From Tubulanus polymorphus (taxonomy: Eukaryota > Nemertea > Palaeonemertea > Tubulaniformes > Tubulanidae), in contig NC_134025.1 in assembly GCF_964204645.1 (NCBI RefSeq), positions 26,814,001 to 26,878,000 on the forward strand: a stretch of DNA of 64,000 nucleotides. Reading direction: 5' to 3'. Shown piece by piece: positions 37,021 to 47,335 of the stretch. Each line of letters starts with the position of its first letter. Positions within the stretch are counted from its first letter, which is position 1. A program made the position numbers and the translations under genes. Under the pieces are notes generated by a model. That model was not told where the DNA came from. It did no database searches and saw only the letters and a program-made list of their open reading frames with translations.

Positions 37021-37772
37021 ATGGAAAGTATGTTGTTTCGTACCCTTTTATTCTATTTTGTCTCAAACGTACTTTTTATAGTTAATGTGGAAGGTAAGTT
37101 ATAACATTTTTTTTCGAATGAAAAATTGTTTAGATTCATTTCTAGCCTTATCAAATTATTTTGAAAAAATGTTTTGATAGGGAAGCGTACTATTTCAGAT
37201 TTCTTCAGGGACTTGAAAATGTGTACCGGCCAGCTAACTCAATGAAAATCAATTTTTAAATTTCTGTTTTACAACATCTGTAGCATTACGGTGCTACGTT
37301 TGCAGGCCACAATACAACATCGATTGTAAAGAAACAAAACACCTCAGAAAATGCAGTGAGGCAAAGCAAAATGCATGTGTATCACAAGTAATTCGTGTTG
37401 AAAATGGTAATATTAACATCAAATACCCAAAAAATATTTACGTCCCATTCTTTTCTGTTTCAATAACACAAACGTACAATCTCTGAATTCAGTATCAGGT
37501 ACAAAGACTTATATATTTTTCATTGAACAATAGCTCGAATATTTTCAAAAAGATGCGAAACGCTAACTAAGGCTGCAATGACGCTGGCGAAATGGACGAA
37601 ACGTGGATTGTGCACGGGAAAACTGGGATCTATTTGTATTGCATTTTGTATGACTGACGCCTGCAACCATAATGACCCTGCAATTGAATTCAGCGAATAC
37701 CGGTCATCAGCATTGCAAACAAACTCGAATTGGCCTTCATTTTGGATACTTTTGCTATATTTGGTTATTTGA
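37021..37772 (+). CDS. Ly6/uPAR three-finger protein B, paralogue of the adjacent gene
   Basis: Three coding exons: 37021-37093, 37284-37406 and 37534-37772; 144 residues. Signal peptide MLFRTLLFYFVSNVLFIVNV, then ALRCYVCRPQYNIDCKE and a C-terminal SICIAFCMTDACNHND, followed by a hydrophobic GPI-type tail (FWILLLYLVI). The consecutive CC of the Ly6 signature is replaced by FC, while the preceding ICIAF keeps one cysteine, so the disulphide pattern may differ from protein A. Introns sit in the same phases as in the paralogue. Its start lies 381 bases from that of paralogue A, so the pair is head-to-head. Confidence 0.86.
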
Positions 37773-38564
37773 GTGATAATTTTGAAAATACATTCGAACG
37801 CTACATTCATAGTTCCAGCGGTATATCTATAGTGTATGTAACTGGTATCGATAAATCAGTAAAACCAGCTGGCTAAGTTGTAATCGTTCGTGGATCAGGT
37901 TGCTAAGATCGGAAACATGTCATATTTCCATAATACTGAACTGATATTAGTACGTTTATACATGTTTAGTAAATTGAAATTCTTATACATGAACCTTAAG
38001 ATTGGTGTATGAATGAAAATGAAATATATATATAACGTATCAGCCTTATTAAATTCATTTACGCAAAAATCCATTTGAGTTTTGTTTTTTGGGGCGATTG
38101 CTGTATATCAGTTACTTCAATGAATCAATGAAAATGTTTCGAAGTTATAAAGATTAAAGAAATATAGCTGACGTTTCGTTTAAAACAATTACATTCTGAG
38201 TAACTCAAACGACATGTGTTTATGTCGGCTAAAAAATCAAACGATACCCTGTATTCAAGAGTACTTGGCCACAGTATAATATAAGACTCTGATATATAAT
38301 CCGTGTAGTTTTGTATTGTACGATTCAAACCAGCAAAGATTCGTAGGACTTAGTGCGCAAAAGTTGGGCTCCATACAAATTGAAAACATTTTACTTTCGA
38401 AAGAATCGTATACATAAATTGCGTAAGTCTGTTTTTTATTACATCTCTGACATCGTATCACCTTTAGTTATATTCGTATGATGTGAAAAAACGTGTCAGA
38501 ATTCTATAAGAATTCAAATAATTTCAGGCGTTTGTAAGGCCTTTCGTCTGACTCTTACAGCAAA
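37773..38564. other. Spacer without a recognised gene
   Basis: AT-rich; short open frames on the minus strand at 38125-38461 overlap in two frames and lack family features. Confidence 0.5.
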
Positions 38565-39432
38565 ATGGTTGCGTGGTCTGGTGGTATGATTCTTCAATCA
38601 CTTTTACTATGTGGATTGATCATTCCTGTTCACACAATATACGAACTTGGAGAAGGTACAATGACAAACCACTACAAATAATATCAGATCTACACAAAGC
38701 CAGATCTACAAAAAATAATGCATGATATTAAGATAGATTTTATTTTTCGTTAGCTGAATGTAAAGATATGTTCAGCAGTGAACTACAGCACAGAGGAGAC
38801 CCGAATCATTCGTTTCTTAAAGATTATTTTGTAAACGGAGATTGCAGAACGTGCAACTGTTCATCATATTTAACCAATGGAATTTGTTATGAGTACGTAA
38901 ATGTTTAGAATTTTCAACCGTTAAATCATTGTCCCATAATTTCAGTAATTCGGGATAACTGAATACTCTTTCGTTTGATTTTCATAGTTGTCCATCAATA
39001 AGACTGTTTGGATATGAGAAGGAATCGGCTGTCGAAGAGAATTGTTATTACACAACTCGTATAGGTGAAATCACGGCTCCTTCGCTGTGCTGTGAGAATG
39101 TCCGTGTATGCCAAACCGGCGAAAATGAGCAGCATTTTTCCACTAGTATGTATAACCGATTCAAGGATCATACAGCAAATGATGAAAATGATGACAAACT
39201 GTTCATGGAGCAAGAACCACTGGCGGCTGCGATATATTATCCAAAAGGAATGAGCCCAGAAGGAAAGGGTCCACAAGGCAACGTTCCCCAAGGAAAAGGT
39301 CCCAAAGGAAAAGGTCCACAAGGCAACGGTCCACAAGGAAAAGGTCCACAAGGCAACGGTCCACAAGGAAAAGGTCCACAAGGCAACGGTCCCAAAGGAA
39401 AAGGTCCACAGGGACAAAAATTCACAGCATAA
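38565..39432 (+). CDS. Secreted beta-microseminoprotein-like protein with a GPQGK/GPQGN repeat tail
   Basis: Three coding exons: 38565-38655, 38754-38892 and 38988-39432; 224 residues. Signal peptide at the start (MILQSLLLCGLIIPVHT). Residues about 30-125 carry ten or more cysteines with the spacing of beta-microseminoprotein (CRTCNCSSYLTNGICYEDC, then LFGYEKESAVEENCYYT; compare the CETCTC…GYD…C…C layout of PSP94). After an acidic linker, the last 60 residues are a repeat of Gly-Lys-Gly-Pro-Gln-Gly-Asn units, collagen-like in composition but without a strict Gly-X-Y triplet throughout. The match to the microseminoprotein family is by cysteine pattern only. Secreted; role unknown, possibly extracellular matrix, mucus or defence. 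Confidence 0.72.
39260..39415 (+). repeat. 30-bp coding minisatellite (10-residue GPQGKGPQGN unit)
   Basis: The last exon carries several near-exact 30-base copies encoding alternating GPQGK and GPQGN. The repeat is also open on the opposite strand, which is a by-product of its composition. Confidence 0.85.
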
Positions 39433-39456
39433 GATATGAATCATTCATTTTATGAT

Positions 39457-39462
39457 AATAAA
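39457..39462 (+). terminator. AATAAA polyadenylation signal
   Basis: 24 bases after the stop of the microseminoprotein-like gene. Confidence 0.6.
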
Positions 39463-39725
39463 AACAGCAAATCTACATGATTTTCTCCATTTCGATTCTT
39501 ATTCTTAGTAAATTATGTTCTATAAATCGGAGGTATATGATTACATATCCACATTTTATGACATTGACAACGTACGTTTTAATCAGTCTACCACGACTCA
39601 ACAGTATTATCAGAAGGATTTATATCGGGTTTAAATAGGATTTTCATTAATCACCAATGATCTTTTGATTGTGGAAACTCTAATAAAATACCGCCAATTG
39701 GATCGGTTTAGATTCACTTGCTAAC

Positions 39726-40940
39726 ATGCATTTGGTTGCAGTGACCGTTTCAGCACTTCTGGCCATATTTTCTCTCAAATGCCAAGCTAGTGATATAGTT
39801 CTTTTAGAGAGTGATATAGTCGGCACCTGTACGAGAGATTGCAACGATCTACCTACAAAGTACAATGTCCATGGCTGCAGAAAATTGTCAAGATGTAAAT
39901 TGAACTCAATCGGCTGGAATAATGGCTTCGTTAGATGCGATTATTGCAGATGTTCGTGTGAAAAAGAAGAATCTGAAAATGATATCACGGTAAGGTTTAA
40001 TAGATACTTTCACTTGTTTAGAATCTCTTTTAAGCATTATCATATTTTGTAGACATCAGAACTGTATGAATGTTTCAAGTTTGATCTGTTATTGAATGAT
40101 GAAACCTAGGTATACGTCTTAACGGTCTTATACATTTCATTGCAGGTTTCTCTAAGCTATATTAGCCAAGCGGAGAAAGAACTATTCGGCACTTGCACTG
40201 GGACATGTGTGCATTATGGTTTGGTCAGAACGAATGCATTTGGTTGTAGCCAGGTTAGAGAATGTGGGCTGGATAAAGAGGGAGGTCTATCCGGTTTCTA
40301 TCGCTGTGATCATTGCGTATGCAGCTGCGTGAAAACAAAAAATGCGGCCAAATATACTTTGAATAACATGAAATTTGATATGAGTGAAGCGTCGTTAGAA
40401 ATGGGCCAACCGATCAGCATCGCTCGAACCATCGTATCAAATAAAGGAATAGAACCTCAGCGTATTCAACGTACGTTGAGTTTCACTCACGTATCGGAAA
40501 CATCGGTCACCAACCAACATTCACTCCAATCAGGTCTTTCAATAAAGGTTACTAGTGGTATTTCATTCCCCGGTCCTATAGGTATAGACAGTGATCTCTC
40601 AATGACCGGCACAATTACAACCGGTTTTACGTACGCTGTCGGGGAACGAAAAGCTAAAAGTCAAACAGATAGTTTAATGGCCTGGCCAGATATACCTGGG
40701 AAAAGTCAGAAAGAAATTCTGATCATCGGCCATCGAATGCAACTGGATGTTCCGTATGAAGCCGATCTCGAGATTACGTACGAGGATGGAAGCACCAAAG
40801 AGAAGCATGTAACTGGCGTTTACACTAATGTTGATATGGGGCAATTTCATGTCTACTATAAAGAAGCAGTACCTCTCAGCCGTAGTCCAGCTGACGGCAG
40901 AGTGATTGGGTGGGATATCAATGTCAGTAAGCCAATGTAA
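39726..40940 (+). CDS. Natterin/aerolysin-type pore-forming-like protein with two eight-cysteine modules, copy 1
   Basis: Two coding exons: 39726-39989 and 40146-40940; 352 residues. A signal peptide (about residues 1-21) is followed by two homologous modules of about 48 residues, each with eight cysteines ending in a cluster of the form RCDxCxCxC; module 1 is in exon 1, module 2 opens exon 2. The remaining 220 residues have the layout of the aerolysin/natterin pore-forming domain: alternating Ser/Thr-rich strands, a central glycine-containing amphipathic segment, and the family ending DVPYEADLEITYEDGS plus a GVYTNVDMG-like strand. Such proteins oligomerise into beta-barrel pores, for defence, venom or vesicle handling. 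The cysteine module is not one I recognise. Copy 2 lies 2.3 kb downstream on the same strand. Confidence 0.82.
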
Positions 40941-40957
40941 TTGAAGTTCAGTATTGA

Positions 40958-40963
40958 AATAAA
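40958..40963 (+). terminator. AATAAA polyadenylation signal of copy 1
   Basis: About 18 bases after the stop codon. Confidence 0.6.
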
Positions 40964-42524
40964 GATATCGTATTCATTAATCAAATATATATGTCTTGTA
41001 TCATTACCGCTGTGATTCAAAATCTATACTGAAATCGTTCAAATATTTTGATGCATTTAGAATCGATTTTTGTACCTTGGAAATGTGAGATATTTCTAGA
41101 TTGGATCAACGAGAAATATTGGAAACTGGAAGAAATAAGAACTGAATGACAAATGAAACCAGCTTCTCGGATCCCTTTCATTGCATCAGTCATCCGTCGC
41201 TCATTATCAATCAGTGATGTTTTCAGAGGGAACTTTCATTTGGAGGTCTTGCATTTGCAATTACTGAGATCATTTTGAATTCTTCCGTTATACGGCCGTT
41301 CAAATTGTACATTATAGTCCGTGAAACCGTTTTTCTCTATTGAATATTCTGAACTACTCAGACGAAGGAGTTGTACATTACCATTTCTTCAACGATTAAG
41401 AGTGGAGTTTTGCCCTAACCCTGCCTGTACTATGGACATGTACGGAAGATGATCATTGCAGGCGAACGTAAAAACATTTCGGGAAAATGTACTCAAACTT
41501 TTGACTCACGGAAAAGGATCCCAAAATCCCGACTTGACAAAGATATTTCGGACGTTATTTCCTGCGAAGGAATATGCAACGATTTCACCATTATTCTCCG
41601 TTGAAAAAAAAAATGACGGGTTTATATATCACATACGATGAAATTTCTTCCTAGCAATTTTCGGGGATATCTTTGTTCGGTGAAAATGATTTGCTAAATA
41701 ATATTTGCTAAATCCAAGAGGATGTAATTTAGTTTATGATACCCATAATCATACTCGATAAAAACTAAATTAAAGATTGAAATCCAGTGATTGGCTATTC
41801 AGCATTAAGGTTTCTCGTCGACTGTCAGCTGTACAAATCATACTCATATTCCAATGAGCATGTTCTTTTCTTGGACACCAGGGACCTCATTTACTAACGC
41901 CACGCAACGCTAATCATCCACGCAAACTTGCGTAACGTTAGCGAACAAGGTCCCAGGCCTTTGGTCGCGTGCGTTAAAATTAGAAAATAATCAACATCAG
42001 CGGTTCCTGTTGCTAATCAAATAAGATGTAAACTTATCCAAATAGAAATTAAGGCTTAATATTATTAGATATATATTCGTTGTTTTAAAGCTATAGGCCT
42101 ACTGAGGGCGTAAAGCTAAGTGGCGTTTTATCACCAAACACTTACAAAAACTTCTTATCTTATGAACGGCAACCTTTTTTTCTGTTAGATTTGGCTATTA
42201 CGATCGAAAATTGATTTTTAGGAGATACACGTTATAATGAAAATTTCACGAATGCTCCTCATTGATATTGGTACACGCACTCGAGTATATATGGATATTC
42301 GTTGTATATGGTTTAGAATTCTGAACCCGACTGATAAACTAGTTTAATAACTAGTACGGAATCAAATTGCAAATTACTTATATTTCTACAAAGAACCGTA
42401 CATTATACAACATCAATTTCGAAACCGATCTTCACATCGGCAGTCTTCTAAAAATTACAAGATTTTCCAGACCGGCTGCGCGCCATGGACGTTTGCTGTT
42501 ATCAAACTGTCAATAGTTTTTCTG

Positions 42525-42535
42525 CCCCCCCCCCC
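42525..42535. repeat. Homopolymer C tract
   Basis: About 11 to 12 consecutive C. Confidence 0.8.
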
Positions 42536-43207
42536 TAAAAAAATCTTGACTTATTCCTATGGCCTGAAACTCAGGGGTTGGCTGTCATATTGGGAACGTA
42601 TTTAATAGGATGACTGTGTAGCGATTTTCTTCCGAAGAATATCGGCGGCCGCGCAAAAATAGACTTTTGGTTTTTGTGCGCGCGCAGAAACGAAGTAATT
42701 TGTTTTTGCGCTCTAGGATTTGTTTTTTGGTGGTAAAATTTGCGCATTTTCGTGAAGGAGAAGAAAATATTGACACGTCTTGAATCGGCCACCATATTTA
42801 TGCTATCGATTTATAAATCTTCGGTGGATTGAAAGTATGTAAAACAAACGACCTCATATGTTAACAAAATATATATTCTATATATTGTAAGAGTGTTTGG
42901 TAAATAGCTATGGGTTCAGATGCCCATCCTATCAGATAACTTAGGAAGGTATATATATAAATGCGCGTGATTTCCATGGAATGTTTTACGATGGTTGATG
43001 TTTCTGGAATAACCGATGCTGATGTTACATTCCCAGGTTTGAATAATATCCGTGATCCTGCAAAATTCGGTCTTAACTGATAAGATAATTCTGTTGTCTG
43101 TATCTATCCGCAGCTTAACGTTAATCAAATAATTGAATCCGGATAGTTTTGTTGATGATATATAGGCAATATATTGCATAGACGTGGTAGATCTGCCACA
43201 TACGAAA

Positions 43208-44401
43208 ATGAATTCGATCTTCTTGCTCGTCGGAGTTTCCCTGCGCCTGCTGCTCGCTCTTGCGGCGGACGAAGAATACGTCGAAGACATTATTCTTAGC
43301 GAAAGCGACATAGCTGGAACTTGTAAATCGACCTGCGGTGATTTGCCGACCAAATACGAAGTTCACGGTTGTAAGAAATTGTCGGCATGCCGCCTAAATA
43401 GTGTTGGTTATAATTATGGCTTTTACAGGTGTGATTTCTGCAGATGCGATTGCCAGAAAATCGCCAAGAAAAAAGATATAAAGGTAAGAATGAATGAAAT
43501 GTTTGCATGATGTGAATTTCGATGAATGATATGCATTGTACCTTTATATTCTATTCATTTGCCGCAAATAGTTTATTTTTCGTACATTATATCTTTCAAG
43601 GTATCCGAAACCTTACTGAGCAAGACAGAAAAAGAGCTATTTTCGACATGCAAAGGCTCCTGCCAGGCTTACGGTTTAGTGCGTACCAACGCGTTTGGTT
43701 GCAATGAAGTTCGTGACTGCAAGCACGAATTAAATGGTTGGAATGATGGTTTCGTTAGGTGTGATTACTGTACATGTAAATGCTTAACTAAGAAAAATGC
43801 AAACACCTATAAGCTAGTCAATATGAAATACGACATGGATAGTAGTGTATTGACGAAAGGAAAACCGATAGCGATGGCTGAAACAATTATCGAAAACGAA
43901 GGCACCGACAAACAGCGTATTCGACGAACTCTGACGTTCACTCATATATCAGAGTCTTCGGTAACCTCCACCCACAGTTTCGAGTCAGGTTTAGCGATAT
44001 CCGTTTCTGTAGGCGTAAAGATATCAGCGGCGGGTGTTGGGGCCAATGGTGGCATGACAGTAACTGGTACCCTAACGAGTGGATTCAAATATAGCGCCGG
44101 CGAAAAAGATACGCGAACACAATCTGATACTATTATGGTAGAGGCATACGTGAATCCTCAGCATAAAAAATTGGTACACATTATAGGCTACCGCATGCAG
44201 TTAGATGTCCCTTACACTGCCGACCTTGAAATAACCTACGACGATAACAGCACCGAAACTAAGCATATAGAAGGCGTTTTCACGAGCGTCGATATGGGTG
44301 AATTTCATGTAAATTATGAAGAATCCACGCCATTACCAGGTTGGAATGGCAATACTGAAAACAATCACGGAGGATCCGCAGCAGGTGGTGATAAGAAATA
44401 A
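43208..44401 (+). CDS. Natterin/aerolysin-type pore-forming-like protein with two eight-cysteine modules, copy 2
   Basis: Two coding exons: 43208-43483 and 43601-44401; 358 residues (an in-frame ATG at 43184 would add eight). The intron is at the same place and phase as in copy 1. Signal peptide about residues 1-18, then cysteine module 1 (exon 1) and module 2 (start of exon 2), each with all eight cysteines. The pore-type domain retains the ending DVPYTADLEITYDDNS and GVFTSVDMGEFHVNYE. The central insertion-loop-like segment differs most from copy 1 and is richer in Gly/Ala/Val, and the C-terminus is Gly/Asn-rich rather than basic-hydrophobic. Tandem duplication followed by divergence is the simplest reading. 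Pore activity is inferred from fold family only. Confidence 0.82.
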
Positions 44402-44772
44402 CGAAATATTCCACAATTTAAGTATCCGATATTTCTTTTGGAGCATTTCATAATAGACAATTACTAAACTAAAAAGTATCTAAATAGTGGTTTCTCTTTT
44501 CTGTTTTCTCTTTTGGTATTTTGAGGTAATTCTGCATTTCTATATTTTCTCTTTTGAATGATATGGATGAGAATGGACCGCTTTGACTGATGTACATGTT
44601 TGCTTTCGTTCGAACCATCCGAGTGACCATCAAATCACACCGATAATCATCGACACAACAAGACACATGACTTCATTTTTATATTTCCTTACACTATTTT
44701 AATAATAATTTATACATATATCCTTGAGTAAAGACATAAACAGATCTTGACGTCCATTGTACACTCCCGATA
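44402..44772. other. Convergent 3' region
   Basis: Holds the 3' ends of the plus-strand pore-forming-like gene and the minus-strand mucin. No exon supported. Confidence 0.5.
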
Positions 44773-47335
44773 TCACACTTCAGCTTCTAAATAATGAATT
44801 TTCAACAGCTTCGCTTGGAATGGTTTGCTAATCTATAATGAAAAATCAAATCCGCCTTTTAGAATCATGTAGCTTTTCGAACTGTGTTAGTAGGCGACAG
44901 CGTAAATATCTAATTGCAATTCTACTAAATGATAATGCGCAAGGTGAAAAGCCTGTTAGGCATGCAGCGCTAGGGAGGTAAGATTTGGTTATGGTAATGG
45001 TCAAATCTTACCATATTGCCACCTAAAATGCAATCGGAATCAAGATCAGTCAGTATGATCAAGTATATGGGCGAGAATATGTAACTATACAGTCATCTTT
45101 TGTCGACTGTAACTTTTTTCCGTTAGAATATTCTACTCACATGGTAAGATGGATTCTCGTTTGATGAGCTACCATTTTCACAAGTATCTAAAAGATCATT
45201 CTGTGAATCCACGTCTTCAGGGATTTCGTCCATAACAACATACCTGCAAATAGATATTTTGGTTATAGTCCCATCTCAACCAATTCATAAACTTACTAAT
45301 GTTACTAAGAGGAATACCTACATTTCATTTTGTCTATTAATTCGATGACGCCTCGTTCTCCTTTTGAACATGATTACTAGAACAACTATTACAATTACAA
45401 TGATTACGACGGCGATGCAGATACCGCCAACGACTGAGCTCTTATTTATGCCCTTGGTCTTAGCATATAATTCACAATTCGACATAACGACGCTCTCCAA
45501 TTGCGCGCATCTGGAAGATTAATAGCGCAAAAGGACATATTTGTAATGATCATTTCTTAAAGGGTCAGGGGTTGGGAAACTGATATTTATGATACATACG
45601 TGCATTTCGTTTTTTCAAGATTACAAGAAACATCGTTAAGGCAAATACCATCACATTTACGGATGCATCTGCCACCAAATCTATCTTTGCTAGATATTAC
45701 ACATTTTCGTTCTTCACTGCATATAGTGCCAGATGTATTACAAATCGAGACGACATCTAACATTACATAAATAGACAATTGCTTAGCGGTTTGCAACGAT
45801 GAAATTATTTCCAAAGACATCTTGAATTCTTTGAGATAAGAAAGTTACTACCTGGAAGGCTATTTCGCTCATTGAAAGAAACATCTAGATGAGCCTCGTT
45901 GATAACTGTAGATTCATTCATGATAACAGGACGAATCACGTATTGTGTGAGCAATGATTTCAGTGAGAAGTTAGCATTGTGTCTTAGTTCCTGATTAAGG
46001 GATATTGCAGCAAAGATTGCCTCGAATGTGACGAGTATACTTCCTTTTCTGAAAGATTTCAATTCACCGACTGACCATAGTAATCATAACCAGTGTTACA
46101 TTGCAGAAGTTAGACGGGACTAACCTTAATTTGAACTGATCCAGGCGTCGGAATCCAACGATTTTTCTGAATTGGGGTTTCAACTGAAATGAACGAAAGA
46201 TACTAGATGTATTTATCTAAACTCGAATTAAAGTAATAATAAAAGGTAGCAATATTGATTACTAGAAAGGTTTGTTACACATACTTTTTGTGATATAGTC
46301 TCAATGAATGATCTATATAGATCGGATTTTTCATCTGAGAGACCTTCGTCAAATTTACCCCGAATCTTAAATTTCATCGGAATTTTCAGTTCGCTGTTAC
46401 TCTTCACTACAAATGTGAATAAAACTCTTAAGATACGATATCGACCTATTTATGAAAGTGACACATACATTGCGTAACTTACGTCTTAAATCTTCTGGAG
46501 TAGCCGGCACTGTAGGAAGGCGGTTCGTGGTCATTTTTTCTGATGACCGAGCCGCCTCTTGCGTAGTTTTAGGTTTAGTTGTTATTTGCTTTGTGTTTTT
46601 TGTTATTTCTTCCGTCGCTGAATACGTCGGCTGAGATTCGGTTGTGGTCATTTTTTCTGTTGTTGAAGATGTTGTTTGTGGTATGACTGAAGACGCCATT
46701 GTGGGTGTTATTTCCGATGTCGTTGTTGGTGTTATTTCCGATGTCATTGTTGGTGTTATTTCCGATGTCGTTGTTGGTGTTATTTCCGATGTCATTGTGG
46801 GTGTTATTTCCGATGTCATTGTTGGTGTTATTTCCGATGTCATTGTTGGTGTTATTTCCGATGTCATTGTGGGTGTTATTTCCGATGTCATTGTGGGTGT
46901 TATTTCCGATGTCATTGTTGGTGTTATTTGCGATGTCGTTGTTGGTGTTATTTCCGATGTTATTTTTGGTGTTATCTTCGTTGTTGCTTCGGTGATTATT
47001 CTCGATGTCGTTTCTGGTGTTGTTTCGTTTTCCCCTGTCTTCGCACTAGCACTGCTCACAGTTATAGTTATGTGTGTCGATGATGTCTGGGCGGTGGAAT
47101 TGCCTGGTATTGTCGTTGTATTACCTTTCTTGGTTGTAGGTATAATTATCTTACGCGTTGACCTACGGGAATTTCCTACTTTGGTCGAATTCTCCATTTG
47201 TTTCTTCGTTATTTCAACTACACTCTCGATGGAACTGGTACCAATAATCTCCGTGGTAGGTGTATATGTTACATTGGCTCCGTTCACCGCTGCGACCCGT
47301 AACAACACCAGAATAAAAAGTGCACAGCGAAACAT
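44773..47335 (-). CDS. Membrane mucin with SEA domain, transmembrane segment and cytoplasmic tail
   Basis: Eight coding exons: 46483-47335, 46285-46406, 46125-46183, 45852-46048, 45600-45756, 45322-45510, 45141-45243 and 44773-44832; 579 residues. Signal peptide MFRCALFILVLLRVAAVNG, then about 260 Thr/Ser-rich residues with many N- and O-glycosylation sites and about a dozen SEITPTMT repeats. Residues about 290-400 form an SEA domain (LSDEKSDLYRSFIETISQK … KGSILVTFEAIFAA, with the G-S autocleavage-type motif). A compact cysteine-rich segment follows (CNTSGTICSEERKC to CNLEKTKC), then a transmembrane helix (GGICIAVVIIVIVIVVLVIM), basic stop-transfer residues and an acidic tail. This is the architecture of epithelial membrane mucins; it should coat apical surfaces. 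The last exon is the least certain. Confidence 0.85.
46695..46985 (-). repeat. 24-bp coding minisatellite in the mucin
   Basis: About a dozen 24-base units, each encoding Thr-Ser-Glu-Ile-Thr-Pro-Thr-Met or Thr. Open frames in other frames and on the plus strand across this stretch are shadows of the repeat. Confidence 0.9.

Larger units (their letters stand above)
40941..43207. other. Spacer between the two pore-forming-like genes
   Basis: No remnant of a third copy was recognised. A run of about 11 C lies at 42525-42535, and the bases 41890-41960 are rich in AACG/CGTT motifs. Short open frames here (for example 41456-41641) show no similarity to the neighbouring genes. Confidence 0.5.

Noticed and set aside
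38995..39444. 149-codon minus-strand frame rich in LWTFSLWTVA repeats
   Set aside because: Antisense of the GPQGK/GPQGN coding repeat.
42571..42795. Two overlapping minus-strand frames of 63-74 codons rich in Lys/Arg/Phe
   Set aside because: Overlap in different frames, no motifs, between two well-defined genes.
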